Source: Enterococcus sp. 9D6_DIV0238
Lineage (GTDB): Bacteria; Bacillota; Bacilli; Lactobacillales; Enterococcaceae
Reading direction: 5' to 3'
Assembly: GCF_002174455.2 (NCBI RefSeq)
Contig: NZ_CP147246.1
Coordinates: forward strand, 1,205,501 to 1,269,500
Length of the DNA stretch: 64,000 nucleotides
Below, piece after piece: positions 38,803 through 46,036 of this stretch. The position numbers were made by a program, and so were the translations under genes. Numbering within the stretch: the stretch's first letter is position 1; each line of letters opens with the position of its first letter. The notes beneath the pieces are model-generated. The model was given only the letters and a program-made list of their open reading frames with translations, was not told where the DNA came from and ran no database searches.

Positions 38803-39033
38803 CATGTAAATAATAAAATTTATCAAAGCAAAGCCAAACTACCTGATATCGGATTACATGGCTTTCATCATACACATGCATCTATGCTTTACAATGCCCA
38901 AGCGACGGATAAAGCAGTTGCTGAACGTCTAGGACACTCAAACATTAAAACAAATTTAGATATCTATACTCATCTATCCGATGATCAAAAAGAAAAAACA
39001 ACTGATAAATTGATACGATATGTCGATTTTTAG
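38803..39033 (+). pseudogene. int: Tyrosine recombinase (phage integrase), C-terminal fragment
   Basis: About 76 codons without a start, following an in-frame TGA. It encodes LPDIGLHGFHHTHASML (box II His-x-x-His), AERLGHSNIKTNLDIYTHL with the catalytic Tyr, and ends KLIRYVDF. This is the catalytic tail of a phage integrase. The N-terminal DNA-binding part and the first catalytic Arg are missing, so it is inactive. It lies 95 bp from attR, the normal position for such an integrase. Confidence 0.88.
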
Positions 39034-39072
39034 AAAGTATGGTCAAATGTATGGTCAATAATTATTTTAAAA

Positions 39073-39116
39073 CAAAAAAAATAGCCAAATCCCTTGCAGC
39101 ACAAAGGATTCAGCTT
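39073..39116 (-). terminator. Phage-supplied terminator of rpmA
   Basis: On the minus strand a 13-bp stem (39115-39103 with 39095-39083, some G-U pairs) with a GTGCTGC loop is followed by ATTTTTTTTG. It lies 5 bp after the present rpmA stop and inside the phage part of the joint, so it replaces the displaced original terminator. Confidence 0.75.
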
Positions 39117-39120
39117 ATTA

Positions 39121-39408
39121 TTAATTTGCCACTGGATAAACAGACACTTGTTTTTTGTCACGGCCTTTACGTTCGAAACGTACTACACCATCAACTTTAG
39201 CAAATAAAGTGTCATCGCCACCAATACCTACGTTAGCTCCTGGATAAATTTTAGTTCCGCGTTGACGGTATAAAATTGATCCACCAGTAACAGTTTGGCC
39301 ATCAGCACTCTTAGCGCCTAAGCGTTTAGATTCTGAATCACGTCCGTTGGAAGTAGAACCTCCACCTTTTTTATGGGCGAATAATTGTAAATTCATATTT
39401 AGTAACAT
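39121..39408 (-). CDS. rpmA: 50S ribosomal protein L27
   Basis: 95-aa large-subunit protein at the peptidyl-transferase centre. The start [17 protein letters not shown] is the Firmicute type with a short N-terminal extension cleaved by Prp after LQLF. Further motifs: [33 protein letters not shown], and a C-terminus VSVYPVAN. The last codon and stop come from the prophage attachment site; the old end (VAQ, stop) is at 36300-36312. Lies 3 bp after the prp gene. Confidence 0.97.
   Translation of the reverse strand: MLLNMNLQLFAHKKGGGSTSNGRDSESKRLGAKSADGQTVTGGSILYRQRGTKIYPGANVGIGGDDTLFAKVDGVVRFERKGRDKKQVSVYPVAN
39128..39149. repeat. attR inside the rpmA 3' end
   Basis: Right copy of the 22-bp core, identical to 36310-36331, within the last eight codons of the intact rpmA. 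Identity stops exactly at both ends (G against T on one side, different flank on the other), as expected for an attachment core. Confidence 0.85.
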
Positions 39409-39420
39409 CGTCTGCACCTC

Positions 39421-39765
39421 CTATTTTTCATTTATAGTTTTGACTTGAATAAATTCAAGGTTTTCTTGTTCGATTGCTTGTAAACCTAATAAAAGATTTT
39501 CCAAGAGAATTTGGGCAATATTGGTTTGTTCCTGATTCGCTTTTGAAATCATTTCAACATAAAGGTAGCCACCTTCAGCTTCATTGGTTTCAACGATCGG
39601 TTCAAAACCTGCTAGAGCATCGATCCCATTGACTGTACTGATCGTTAATGCAGAAACTGCTGCACAAACGATGTCACTGCCATAGGGTCCTGATTCAGCA
39701 TGCCCGGTTACTTCAAAAGAAATGATCTGACCTGCATCATTTCGTTTAAAAGAACTTTTAATCAT
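39421..39765 (-). CDS. prp: Ribosomal-processing cysteine protease Prp
   Basis: 114-aa protein encoded between rplU and rpmA, as in all Firmicutes with the L27 extension. The catalytic His and Cys are in VTGHAESGPYGSDIVCAAVSAL. It cuts the N-terminal peptide from pre-L27, which is needed for ribosome assembly. The start MIKSSFKRND at 39765 is preferred over an upstream alternative because of GAAGG upstream. Confidence 0.93.
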   Translation of the reverse strand: MIKSSFKRNDAGQIISFEVTGHAESGPYGSDIVCAAVSALTISTVNGIDALAGFEPIVETNEAEGGYLYVEMISKANQEQTNIAQILLENLLLGLQAIEQENLEFIQVKTINEK

Positions 39766-39799
39766 TGATAGGCCTTCTTTCCTATGCAACTTAAAAGAA

Positions 39800-40108
39800 T
39801 TATGCGTTGATTGCTTCGATCACGACTTTTGTATACGGTTGACGGTGACCTTGTTTACGGTGAGTGTGTTTTTTAGGTTTGTATTTGAAAGTAACGACTT
39901 TCTTTTGTTTGCCGTGTTTTTCAACAGTTCCTTCGACAGTTGCACCTGCAACAGTTGGAGCTCCTACTTTCGTAGATTCGCCACCTACTAAGATAACTTC
40001 GTCAAAAACAACTTTTTCGCCAGCTTCTACGTCTAATTTTTCAACGTAAATTGCTTGACCTACCTCAACTTTTACTTGTTTACCACCAGTTTTGATAATT
40101 GCGTACAT
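39800..40108 (-). CDS. rplU: 50S ribosomal protein L21
   Basis: 102-aa ribosomal protein starting [18 protein letters not shown], with [23 protein letters not shown] near the end. First gene of rplU-prp-rpmA. The start at 40108 gives the standard length and follows AGGAGG. Confidence 0.97.
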   Translation of the reverse strand: MYAIIKTGGKQVKVEVGQAIYVEKLDVEAGEKVVFDEVILVGGESTKVGAPTVAGATVEGTVEKHGKQKKVVTFKYKPKKHTHRKQGHRQPYTKVVIEAINA

Positions 40109-40219
40109 GCTATACAGCACCTCCTTCTTCTAAACTTAGACTCGCCATCCCAAGTGATGAGGATCTCATGCTTAAGACTTGTTCTGTGCGGTTGTAGCTG
40201 TGGAGACCACAATTACAAC
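40109..40219 (-). ncRNA. Candidate L21 leader RNA
   Basis: The ~110-nt leader between the promoter and rplU can pair GTAATTGTGGTCTCCACAG-type arms and carries a CGCACAGAAC...GTCTTAAGC segment before the ribosome binding site. A ribosomal-protein leader is known at this place in Firmicutes. Assignment rests on position and folding by eye. Confidence 0.5.
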
Positions 40220-40225
40220 AGTAAT

Positions 40226-40254
40226 ACTATATCAAAATAAGGTAAGAGAGTCAA
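40226..40254 (-). promoter_or_regulatory. rplU operon promoter
   Basis: Minus strand TTGACT (40254-40249), 17-bp spacer, TATAGT (40231-40226): a strong sigma-A match, 118 bp upstream of rplU. Confidence 0.8.
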
Positions 40255-40372
40255 TGAAAACTTGAGTTTTCCGTTACTTTCTCTGCTTCTAAAAAAACTT
40301 TAGCGTTATTTCTAATTAATGATTGACTTTGTTTTACATGTTCATTATAATAAATTTTGTCGTGTTATTCAT

Positions 40373-40446
40373 GCGCCAATAGCTCAGCTGGATAGAGCAC
40401 TCGCCTTCTAAGCGAGCGGTCGGGAGTTCGAATCTCTCTTGGCGTA
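40373..40446 (+). tRNA. tRNA-Arg(UCU)
   Basis: 74-nt cloverleaf: acceptor GCGCCAA with TTGGCGT (one G-U pair) and discriminator A, D-loop AGCTGGAT, anticodon stem CTCGC/GCGAG with loop CTTCTAA, T-loop TTCGAAT. The anticodon UCU reads AGA codons. The CCA end is not encoded. A strong terminator follows 14 bp later. Confidence 0.95.
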
Positions 40447-40459
40447 TAGTACCGAATTA

Positions 40460-40506
40460 TAAAAAGCACAGAATGAACAATAAATTGTTCATTCTGTGCT
40501 TTTTAA
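40460..40506. terminator. Bidirectional terminator between tRNA-Arg and the tail locus
   Basis: A 20-bp perfect stem (40461-40480 with 40485-40504) with a TAAA loop and flanking A and T runs. It can end both the tRNA transcript and the minus-strand tail operon, whose last stop is at 40525. Confidence 0.9.
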
Positions 40507-40524
40507 AACTTATATTTCAATGAC

Positions 40525-41052
40525 TTAACTAGGAAATTCTTTTTCCGTATAATAAATTCCAGATCCTTGAAATGGATATTCTGCTGATGGAATGGTACTA
40601 GTAGTTAACACCCTAAAGTTACTGCCAGCCATATATAAGGTAGCAGGAATCTGCTCACCACCTGTAGATCCATAAGATATACCAAAACTACCTGTACTAT
40701 GTGGTTCAAATCCTTCAGGTATCTTCGCAACGTTCACCCATCGTACAGGACCTGTAATAGTCAAATATGATCCGACTATAACCATGTTTCCTATACGCCA
40801 AAGTCGTATATACCCACTTTTAATATTGGCATTAACTGTTGAATCTAAAGTAATTTCCTTGTAAACCGTACCCTTATCAACTGCAATAGGAACATTGTTG
40901 ATTTGTGGAACACTCGTAAAATTCTTCACCCCAGCAATATCTTCATCACCCGTTTTTTTCACCAATGTTTCATCTAGTCCATCAATCGCGCTTGTATGTG
41001 TCTTCGGATAAAGTAAATTCCCTTTTTCTTCTAATTGTACGATATCTGCCAT
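40525..41052 (-). CDS. Short tail fibre protein with YPKTH module
   Basis: 175-aa protein. The N-terminal ~30 residues (DIVQLEEKGNLLYPKTHTSAIDGL) match the starts of the next two upstream genes; then TLVKKTGDEDIAGVKNFTSVPQIN, a repeat found in phage fibre shafts, and a strand-rich C-terminal domain that probably contacts the host surface. Last gene of the tail operon; its ATG overlaps the previous stop (TAATG). Confidence 0.75.
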   Translation of the reverse strand: MADIVQLEEKGNLLYPKTHTSAIDGLDETLVKKTGDEDIAGVKNFTSVPQINNVPIAVDKGTVYKEITLDSTVNANIKSGYIRLWRIGNMVIVGSYLTITGPVRWVNVAKIPEGFEPHSTGSFGISYGSTGGEQIPATLYMAGSNFRVLTTSTIPSAEYPFQGSGIYYTEKEFPS

Positions 41053-41345
41053 TATACTGATCCCACCTTATTAAATGTTATTGTTGGTAATGTATCTAAT
41101 TTTTTCTTATCTGCCGCACTCATCAACCCGTTTACTGTTTGAGTTGCAGCAGCAGTCGTTGTTGCATTTGTTCCAGCAGGTCCTTGAGGGCCAGTTGCTC
41201 CTTGTGCTCCTGTTAGTCCTTGCGGGCCTGCTGGACCCGTTTCTCCTTTTTCCCCTTTGATCGTTGTGATCCCTTCAACTGCACTTACATGCGTTTTTGG
41301 ATAGACAACGACGCCATCGCTTTTTAATTCAACGATATCTGTCAT
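41052..41345 (-). CDS. Collagen-like short tail fibre protein
   Basis: 97-aa protein: YPKTH module (DIVELKSDGVVVYPKTHVSAVEG), then about eight G-x-y collagen triplets (GEKGETGPAGPQG...), then QTVNGLMSAADKKKLDTLP, a motif common in phage tail fibres, and a terminal KVGSV. Starts inside the previous gene's stop (ATGA). The collagen stretch should form a trimeric stalk. Confidence 0.8.
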   Translation of the reverse strand: MTDIVELKSDGVVVYPKTHVSAVEGITTIKGEKGETGPAGPQGLTGAQGATGPQGPAGTNATTTAAATQTVNGLMSAADKKKLDTLPTITFNKVGSV

Positions 41346-41572
41346 ACTGATCCCACCTTATCTATTGTGATTCCTGTTCCTTCAACGCCTAAATCCTTTG
41401 CTGTCAGTGTGATATCTCCTGTTTTACCATTGATAGAGGTCACACCTGTTCCTACATTTTCGATACTCTCAAATCCTAGAATCGCACTTACATGCGTTTC
41501 CGGAAACACTTGGCGTTTCACACCTGCTGGATCTGTTTCCATAACTTTTTTGATTTCTACTTCATTTGCCAT
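41342..41572 (-). CDS. Short tail protein with FPETH module
   Basis: 76-aa protein: N-terminal module EIKKVMETDPAGVKRQVFPETHVSAILGF, then TSINGKTGDITLTAKDLGV, a frequent linker in phage baseplate and fibre proteins, and the same terminal KVGSV as its neighbours. It overlaps both flanking genes. The small size suggests an adaptor or linker subunit. Confidence 0.72.
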   Translation of the reverse strand: MANEVEIKKVMETDPAGVKRQVFPETHVSAILGFESIENVGTGVTSINGKTGDITLTAKDLGVEGTGITIDKVGSV

Positions 41573-42447
41573 TAAACGGAGCCCACCTTTCGTAAAAAGA
41601 ATGTATCTTGTTTTTGACTGTCGATTTCAGCAATGACCAATGCTGAAGCTTCTTTTTTATGCGGCACTGTCCCTACTTTTGTCATACCATGGTTCAAGCT
41701 GAATTTATCATCACGAATCGTTCGTAAAATACCTGTTTCTCCGCTTTTCAACGTGAAATGAGATTGTTTTAGCTCTTCGATCAAATTCAGCAGATTCCCC
41801 GCTGCGTTCTCATCTAGAATGGTTTTAATAGAAGCAAACCACTCATCGAAGGCTGCTCTTTTAACAGCAGTCCACTGATCGAAACGCTCCTGATTTGACG
41901 TGATCCATCCTTGAAATTCATTGATGATCCGCTGTAATTCTGCTTGTGCAACGAGATACCAGTCATCATAAATTTCCTGACAGGTTTTCACCCATTCTGT
42001 AAAATAGCGTAAGATTTCTTCAAAGGTCCAAATATAATTACTGTCTTTGATTCCATCTTCGTAAATACTTTCTTTTACTTGATAAGCAAAATCTCTTGTT
42101 GAAAATTGCTGACGCCAGCTTAGATCCTTTTGGAGTTCTCTAAAGCTGAAGTAGGCTGTATTTTCTCCCACTGACTGCATATCATAATTGGTTAATGTAT
42201 ATTGAATTTTCCCTTTTTTTGCATCAATGATCTTAGTCACTTTCTGTTCAGATAGTCCTAAGCCGGCATGATGTCCTTGTTTCACACAGAAAAAGGGAGT
42301 TAAATTTGAAATGTCTTTTGGTTTGCCGTGTTCTGTGATCGTAACATCCAACACTTGAGTGCCTTCGTCAAATTGACGAATGACCATCGTTGGAATGTTG
42401 TCATTCGATTGTGTGATGGATAAAAAAATTGGATAAACGATAGACAT
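41572..42447 (-). CDS. Baseplate upper protein (BppU)-like
   Basis: 291-aa protein. Residues ~20-135 follow the BppU N-terminal domain (TMVIRQFDEGTQVLDVTITEHGKP, then PFFCVKQGHHAGL). A helical middle (EILRYFTEWVKTCQEIYDDWYLVAQ..) resembles the coiled linker, and the protein ends in KVGSV. In lactococcal phages BppU connects Dit/Tal to receptor-binding proteins. The next three genes probably attach to it. Confidence 0.78.
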   Translation of the reverse strand: MSIVYPIFLSITQSNDNIPTMVIRQFDEGTQVLDVTITEHGKPKDISNLTPFFCVKQGHHAGLGLSEQKVTKIIDAKKGKIQYTLTNYDMQSVGENTAYFSFRELQKDLSWRQQFSTRDFAYQVKESIYEDGIKDSNYIWTFEEILRYFTEWVKTCQEIYDDWYLVAQAELQRIINEFQGWITSNQERFDQWTAVKRAAFDEWFASIKTILDENAAGNLLNLIEELKQSHFTLKSGETGILRTIRDDKFSLNHGMTKVGTVPHKKEASALVIAEIDSQKQDTFFLRKVGSV

Positions 42448-42472
42448 TCACTCACTCCTTTCTAAAAATCGA

Positions 42473-45259
42473 TTATTTGGGTGGGATGACGATTGAGCTG
42501 ATCTCACTCGATCCGACCCATGTACGTTCGTATCTTTCTATAATTTGACCTTTGCCAATATTTTGTTCGTAGGTTTGAAAACCTCCAGCAGTTAATCCTC
42601 TGATAACGCCGGTATGTCCATAGGTATAATCAACATTAAAGCCTCCGATATTTCCGCCACGCCTCCAATTGATGATTGCGCCTGTAACTAGGTCTTTGTA
42701 TTCAGGTTGAAAAATGACTCTCCAACCCACTGCTGCCCAATCGTACGAACTACCGATATCAGCTGCCGCAGCTGTGTTTCCAATCACGTGACTTAAACCA
42801 TATTGAGTTTCTGCGCCTAATCCACAACCACCTAAAAAGCCTGAATATTCAGCCGGTACAGCATAGCACTGTCCATTCCCCCAATATTGGCCCACTAATG
42901 ATTCTAGATGATCCAATCCTGCTTTGCCCGCTCCTGTTGACGGCTTTAAATCTTTAAATTTGTTGTACCATTCTTGTGCATAACCTTGTCTTTCTGGGTG
43001 AGCATTTTTAGGACGTTCAAAATTCATTTCAAAAGCATAGGCTGCCGTCGCCGGGTCCGTAAGTCCTTTAAACCCATCAACCCCAGTTGGATGGACGACA
43101 CCAAGCCATTGACCATTATACATACACCAATCAATCAGTTTGACTTGAGCTAATGTTGATTTATAGTCATTGGTAATCCCAGCAGCTCCAACAAGACGTT
43201 TAACATACTCACGACCATCCCAAGTCGGACTTCCAATCAGTGGATAACTTGAACCATCCCACTGTACTAAACCATAAGCTGGCCCATCTATTTGATCTGT
43301 ATCAGGATCCATCGTTCCGCCCGTTTCTTGTTGAACATTTCCTAAAATTCCAGCTGCTGCAGCTTGGCTGTACCCATTAGAGACTAGGTAACTCCATAAA
43401 TCCCAAGCAAATTTATCTATTTGAGTTGTTATTTCTGGAGGATATCCTCCACCAGTTCCACCATTGCCGCCGCTACCATTACCGTTTCCAGTGATTTCTT
43501 TCCCATTCAAGAAGAGTTTTCCTTTTATGTGTAAGTCACCATTAATTGCTCCTTGCCCATACAATCGCCAAATTTTCTTATCGGCAGTTGATTCTTTCGG
43601 TATTTCAAATACAGGGCCTGGTGCTCGTTCTTCTTTAGAAATCGCCGAACCAATAGCAAATTGATATCCAGGAATCTGACATATCGCAACACCAACAGGT
43701 TCCTTGGTTTTACTATCCACTGTTGCCCCAATCCAAGCTTCTTCTTCATTTTTCTTTTGGTTTCTAAAAGCTATAGTTCCATTTGATTGAAGTTTTATCT
43801 GAAAAGCATTATCACTTTTTGTTTGGACGTTGACACCTTCTAATGTGCCTGCCTGAATGAAATCAGCATTAAACTTCCCATCGATTGTCCAAGCTGTTTT
43901 TGGTTGATTGGTAAATTTATCTTTTATAAACCCGATTCCATCTGAATTCATCACTAAAAAATTGCTACTTTTTTCTAATGAGTCACCATTCATAAATACC
44001 ATCTGATACGGTTCTCGACTATCAGACTTTCCTGTCTCGATCCCGTTCATCAATTTGATCGATCCGCCTTTTGCTCCGCGAATAATATCATCTTGCCATT
44101 TAGAGATTTCTTCTGAATCATAAAATGTCATCTTTTTTTCTTCTAAGGAAGCAACATTTCCTTTTAAATCTGATGCGGCTTTTGACATACTTTTTGTGAT
44201 ATTATCTCCTAATCCAGCTTCCACTTTTCCTGTCAAACGATCGATTTTGACTTTAAAAATCCGTGTTTGATAATGGTAGTTGCGTTCATGATGATGGATC
44301 GTCACTGTGTTCCCGATCGCATCGCCGCCTAAGACTTCTGTTTTAAACTGTGTGAGCGGGCGAGAATAGTTCACAAGTGCCTCATAGGTTTGTTTTAGTA
44401 ATTCTTTTGGCTCTTCAACTTCATCAAAAGTGATGACCTTTTCTCGTTTTCGCATTCCGCCATTTTTTAAAGGAATGCCGTATTGCTTCGTCATCTCAGG
44501 AAATTCTAACCAGTTTTGTCCCTTCGGCTTATCTAATGGATCGCCGTTTGACTTCTTCCATTCGATCGTTGTAAATTCAGCACGCTTGCCTTTACCATCA
44601 CCGACATCTTCTCCGCGTCCACGACCGATCAAGCTTGTATAGACTTCATTGCGATCTTGCTCTTTAACAATACTTAGTGCTTTATCACCATACGTAAAAC
44701 GCTGATTGCTCTGTATACCGATTTCACGATAGACTTCTACCCATTTTTCAGTGATCCCAATACCGTCGACCTTATATTTAAACAGGATCTCACAGCCTTT
44801 AGTCTGTAGCTCTTTCAAGGCATCACGAATCGATAAATAACTAAAGTCTGCAGTTACTGAAGGGAGTCCACTATCTACGTGACCGATCTGCCATTCTGTC
44901 TCTTGTAATAACTTTTGAAGCGTTGATTTAATAGAAACATTTTTTACCGAAATATTTTTTATGACATATGAATCCAACTCATCCGGTGCAAAAGCGATAC
45001 CTACAAATGAAAGAATATTTTCAGCTTCACTATCGACAACAATGCGGTACAAGCTGTAAAAGTCTTTACTTTCCTTTACAGCCATATATGAGGCCCCTTT
45101 TAATTCCTCATCATAAATTGTGGAAACATTCAAGGTATCATGGAGCAATTCTTCTTTATTGTTTGTGATCTCTTTTTCCTGAACAATCTCTACTAATTCC
45201 TTTTCATTTACGATCCGAAGAAGGTGTTGCTGTTCATCAAAAAAATAGACACTTGTCAT
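42473..45259 (-). CDS. Tail-associated lysin (Tal) with lysozyme and CHAP domains
   Basis: 928-aa protein. N-terminal ~350 residues are the prophage-tail (gp27-like) hub; a middle region carries fibre-type sheet; a Gly/Asn-rich linker (~595-615) precedes a phage lysozyme-like domain (~620-775, with AAGILGNVQQETGG and GLVQWDG) and a CHAP amidase domain (~780-928, C798 in GNGQCYAV, H882 in YGHTGVI). It would pierce the host wall during DNA or ion-channel delivery. Having both a glycosidase and an amidase makes it a bifunctional tip enzyme. It overlaps dit by 4 bp. Confidence 0.88.
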   Translation of the reverse strand: MTSVYFFDEQQHLLRIVNEKELVEIVQEKEITNNKEELLHDTLNVSTIYDEELKGASYMAVKESKDFYSLYRIVVDSEAENILSFVGIAFAPDELDSYVIKNISVKNVSIKSTLQKLLQETEWQIGHVDSGLPSVTADFSYLSIRDALKELQTKGCEILFKYKVDGIGITEKWVEVYREIGIQSNQRFTYGDKALSIVKEQDRNEVYTSLIGRGRGEDVGDGKGKRAEFTTIEWKKSNGDPLDKPKGQNWLEFPEMTKQYGIPLKNGGMRKREKVITFDEVEEPKELLKQTYEALVNYSRPLTQFKTEVLGGDAIGNTVTIHHHERNYHYQTRIFKVKIDRLTGKVEAGLGDNITKSMSKAASDLKGNVASLEEKKMTFYDSEEISKWQDDIIRGAKGGSIKLMNGIETGKSDSREPYQMVFMNGDSLEKSSNFLVMNSDGIGFIKDKFTNQPKTAWTIDGKFNADFIQAGTLEGVNVQTKSDNAFQIKLQSNGTIAFRNQKKNEEEAWIGATVDSKTKEPVGVAICQIPGYQFAIGSAISKEERAPGPVFEIPKESTADKKIWRLYGQGAINGDLHIKGKLFLNGKEITGNGNGSGGNGGTGGGYPPEITTQIDKFAWDLWSYLVSNGYSQAAAAGILGNVQQETGGTMDPDTDQIDGPAYGLVQWDGSSYPLIGSPTWDGREYVKRLVGAAGITNDYKSTLAQVKLIDWCMYNGQWLGVVHPTGVDGFKGLTDPATAAYAFEMNFERPKNAHPERQGYAQEWYNKFKDLKPSTGAGKAGLDHLESLVGQYWGNGQCYAVPAEYSGFLGGCGLGAETQYGLSHVIGNTAAAADIGSSYDWAAVGWRVIFQPEYKDLVTGAIINWRRGGNIGGFNVDYTYGHTGVIRGLTAGGFQTYEQNIGKGQIIERYERTWVGSSEISSIVIPPK

Positions 45260-46023
45260 AATTGCACCTCCCGATAAGCGATCGTCATTTGACCATTACT
45301 ACATGTGATTGTTTGCCCTTCCTTAATACTGAAATTTTCAAAATCACTTTCTAAGTCCAATAAAAAGGTTTGGTCGATTCCGTTCACAAATACCTTGCCT
45401 TTTAAGAAATCAAATACGACCTGATCATCAGCACTTAAGTTATAGCTGGTAATTTTTATTGTCTTGTCTTCATTTTGAATCAACAGTGTGCCAAATTTAG
45501 CAATCTTCACAGTGATTTTTTCAGGTGTCACTGGATATGGTAAATAAGTTGTGATTTGGCTGTCAGTTGATAGCAAAAGCGAATACTTTTTGGGATCATT
45601 ACAAAGTAGTTCAAAGCTTGCGATGATATTATTCGTATCGCCACGCACCTCATCTGTTGTGACATATTGACCGTAATAGTGGTAATCAAGCTCATCTTTA
45701 AAGCGAAGCTCGACATCCTTTTCCCGATAAAGCAGCTGCATCAAACGATGGTATTTTTTTTGCACATCCTGAGCATTTTTGCCCATCAATTGATAGGTGA
45801 CTTTGATCGTTCTAGCAGGTAATTTTTGATTTAATTTGATACTTCCAACTTGTGTGTTCTGTGTTTCGATGTCCAGTGATAGCATTTCTCGGCCGGTAAC
45901 AGCTAAGGTTCGATATCCTTCGATCATTTTTTCGATATAAACACCGTCATACATCATTGCAGAAGAAGGAAGGATCAACTCATCTTTATGACCTTTTTCT
46001 AGTGTGTCTTCAAAATAATACAT
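45256..46023 (-). CDS. Distal tail protein (Dit)
   Basis: 255-aa protein of the siphovirus Dit family (PF05709). It begins MYYFEDTLEKGHKDELILPSSAM and has the typical GREMLSLDIETQNTQVGS and KYHRLMQLLYREKDVELRF segments of the N-domain, followed by a galectin-like half. Dit forms the hexameric hub at the tail end between tube and Tal. Gene order tape measure-dit-tal is the normal one. Confidence 0.88.
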   Translation of the reverse strand: MYYFEDTLEKGHKDELILPSSAMMYDGVYIEKMIEGYRTLAVTGREMLSLDIETQNTQVGSIKLNQKLPARTIKVTYQLMGKNAQDVQKKYHRLMQLLYREKDVELRFKDELDYHYYGQYVTTDEVRGDTNNIIASFELLCNDPKKYSLLLSTDSQITTYLPYPVTPEKITVKIAKFGTLLIQNEDKTIKITSYNLSADDQVVFDFLKGKVFVNGIDQTFLLDLESDFENFSIKEGQTITCSNGQMTIAYREVQL

Positions 46024-46036
46024 CTCTTTCCTCCTT

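Larger units (their letters stand above)
36310..39149. mobile_element. Prophage remnant inserted in the 3' end of rpmA
   Basis: A 22-bp direct repeat bounds a 2.8-kb insert. Inside, from right to left: integrase C-terminus (plus strand), lysin C-terminus (minus), its terminator, a lipoprotein gene, a secreted protease gene and a terminator. This is the order of a normal temperate phage (int at one end, lysin and lysogenic conversion genes at the other) with everything between int and lysin deleted. Copies of GTATGGTCA at 36435, 39037 and 39049 near both ends look like integrase arm-binding sites. The insert keeps rpmA functional by replacing its end. Confidence 0.85.

Noticed and set aside
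38387..38881. A 164-codon minus-strand ORF that looks like one protein
   Set aside because: Its first ~30-40 codons are antisense to the integrase remnant; only the C-terminal part is lysin. It is a chimera made by the phage deletion and not a new protein.
40373..40446. tRNA-Arg as the integration site of the tail locus
   Set aside because: No copy of the tRNA 3' end is seen near 49.6-49.9 kb, no integrase is present, and the tRNA 3' end faces the terminator of the tail operon.
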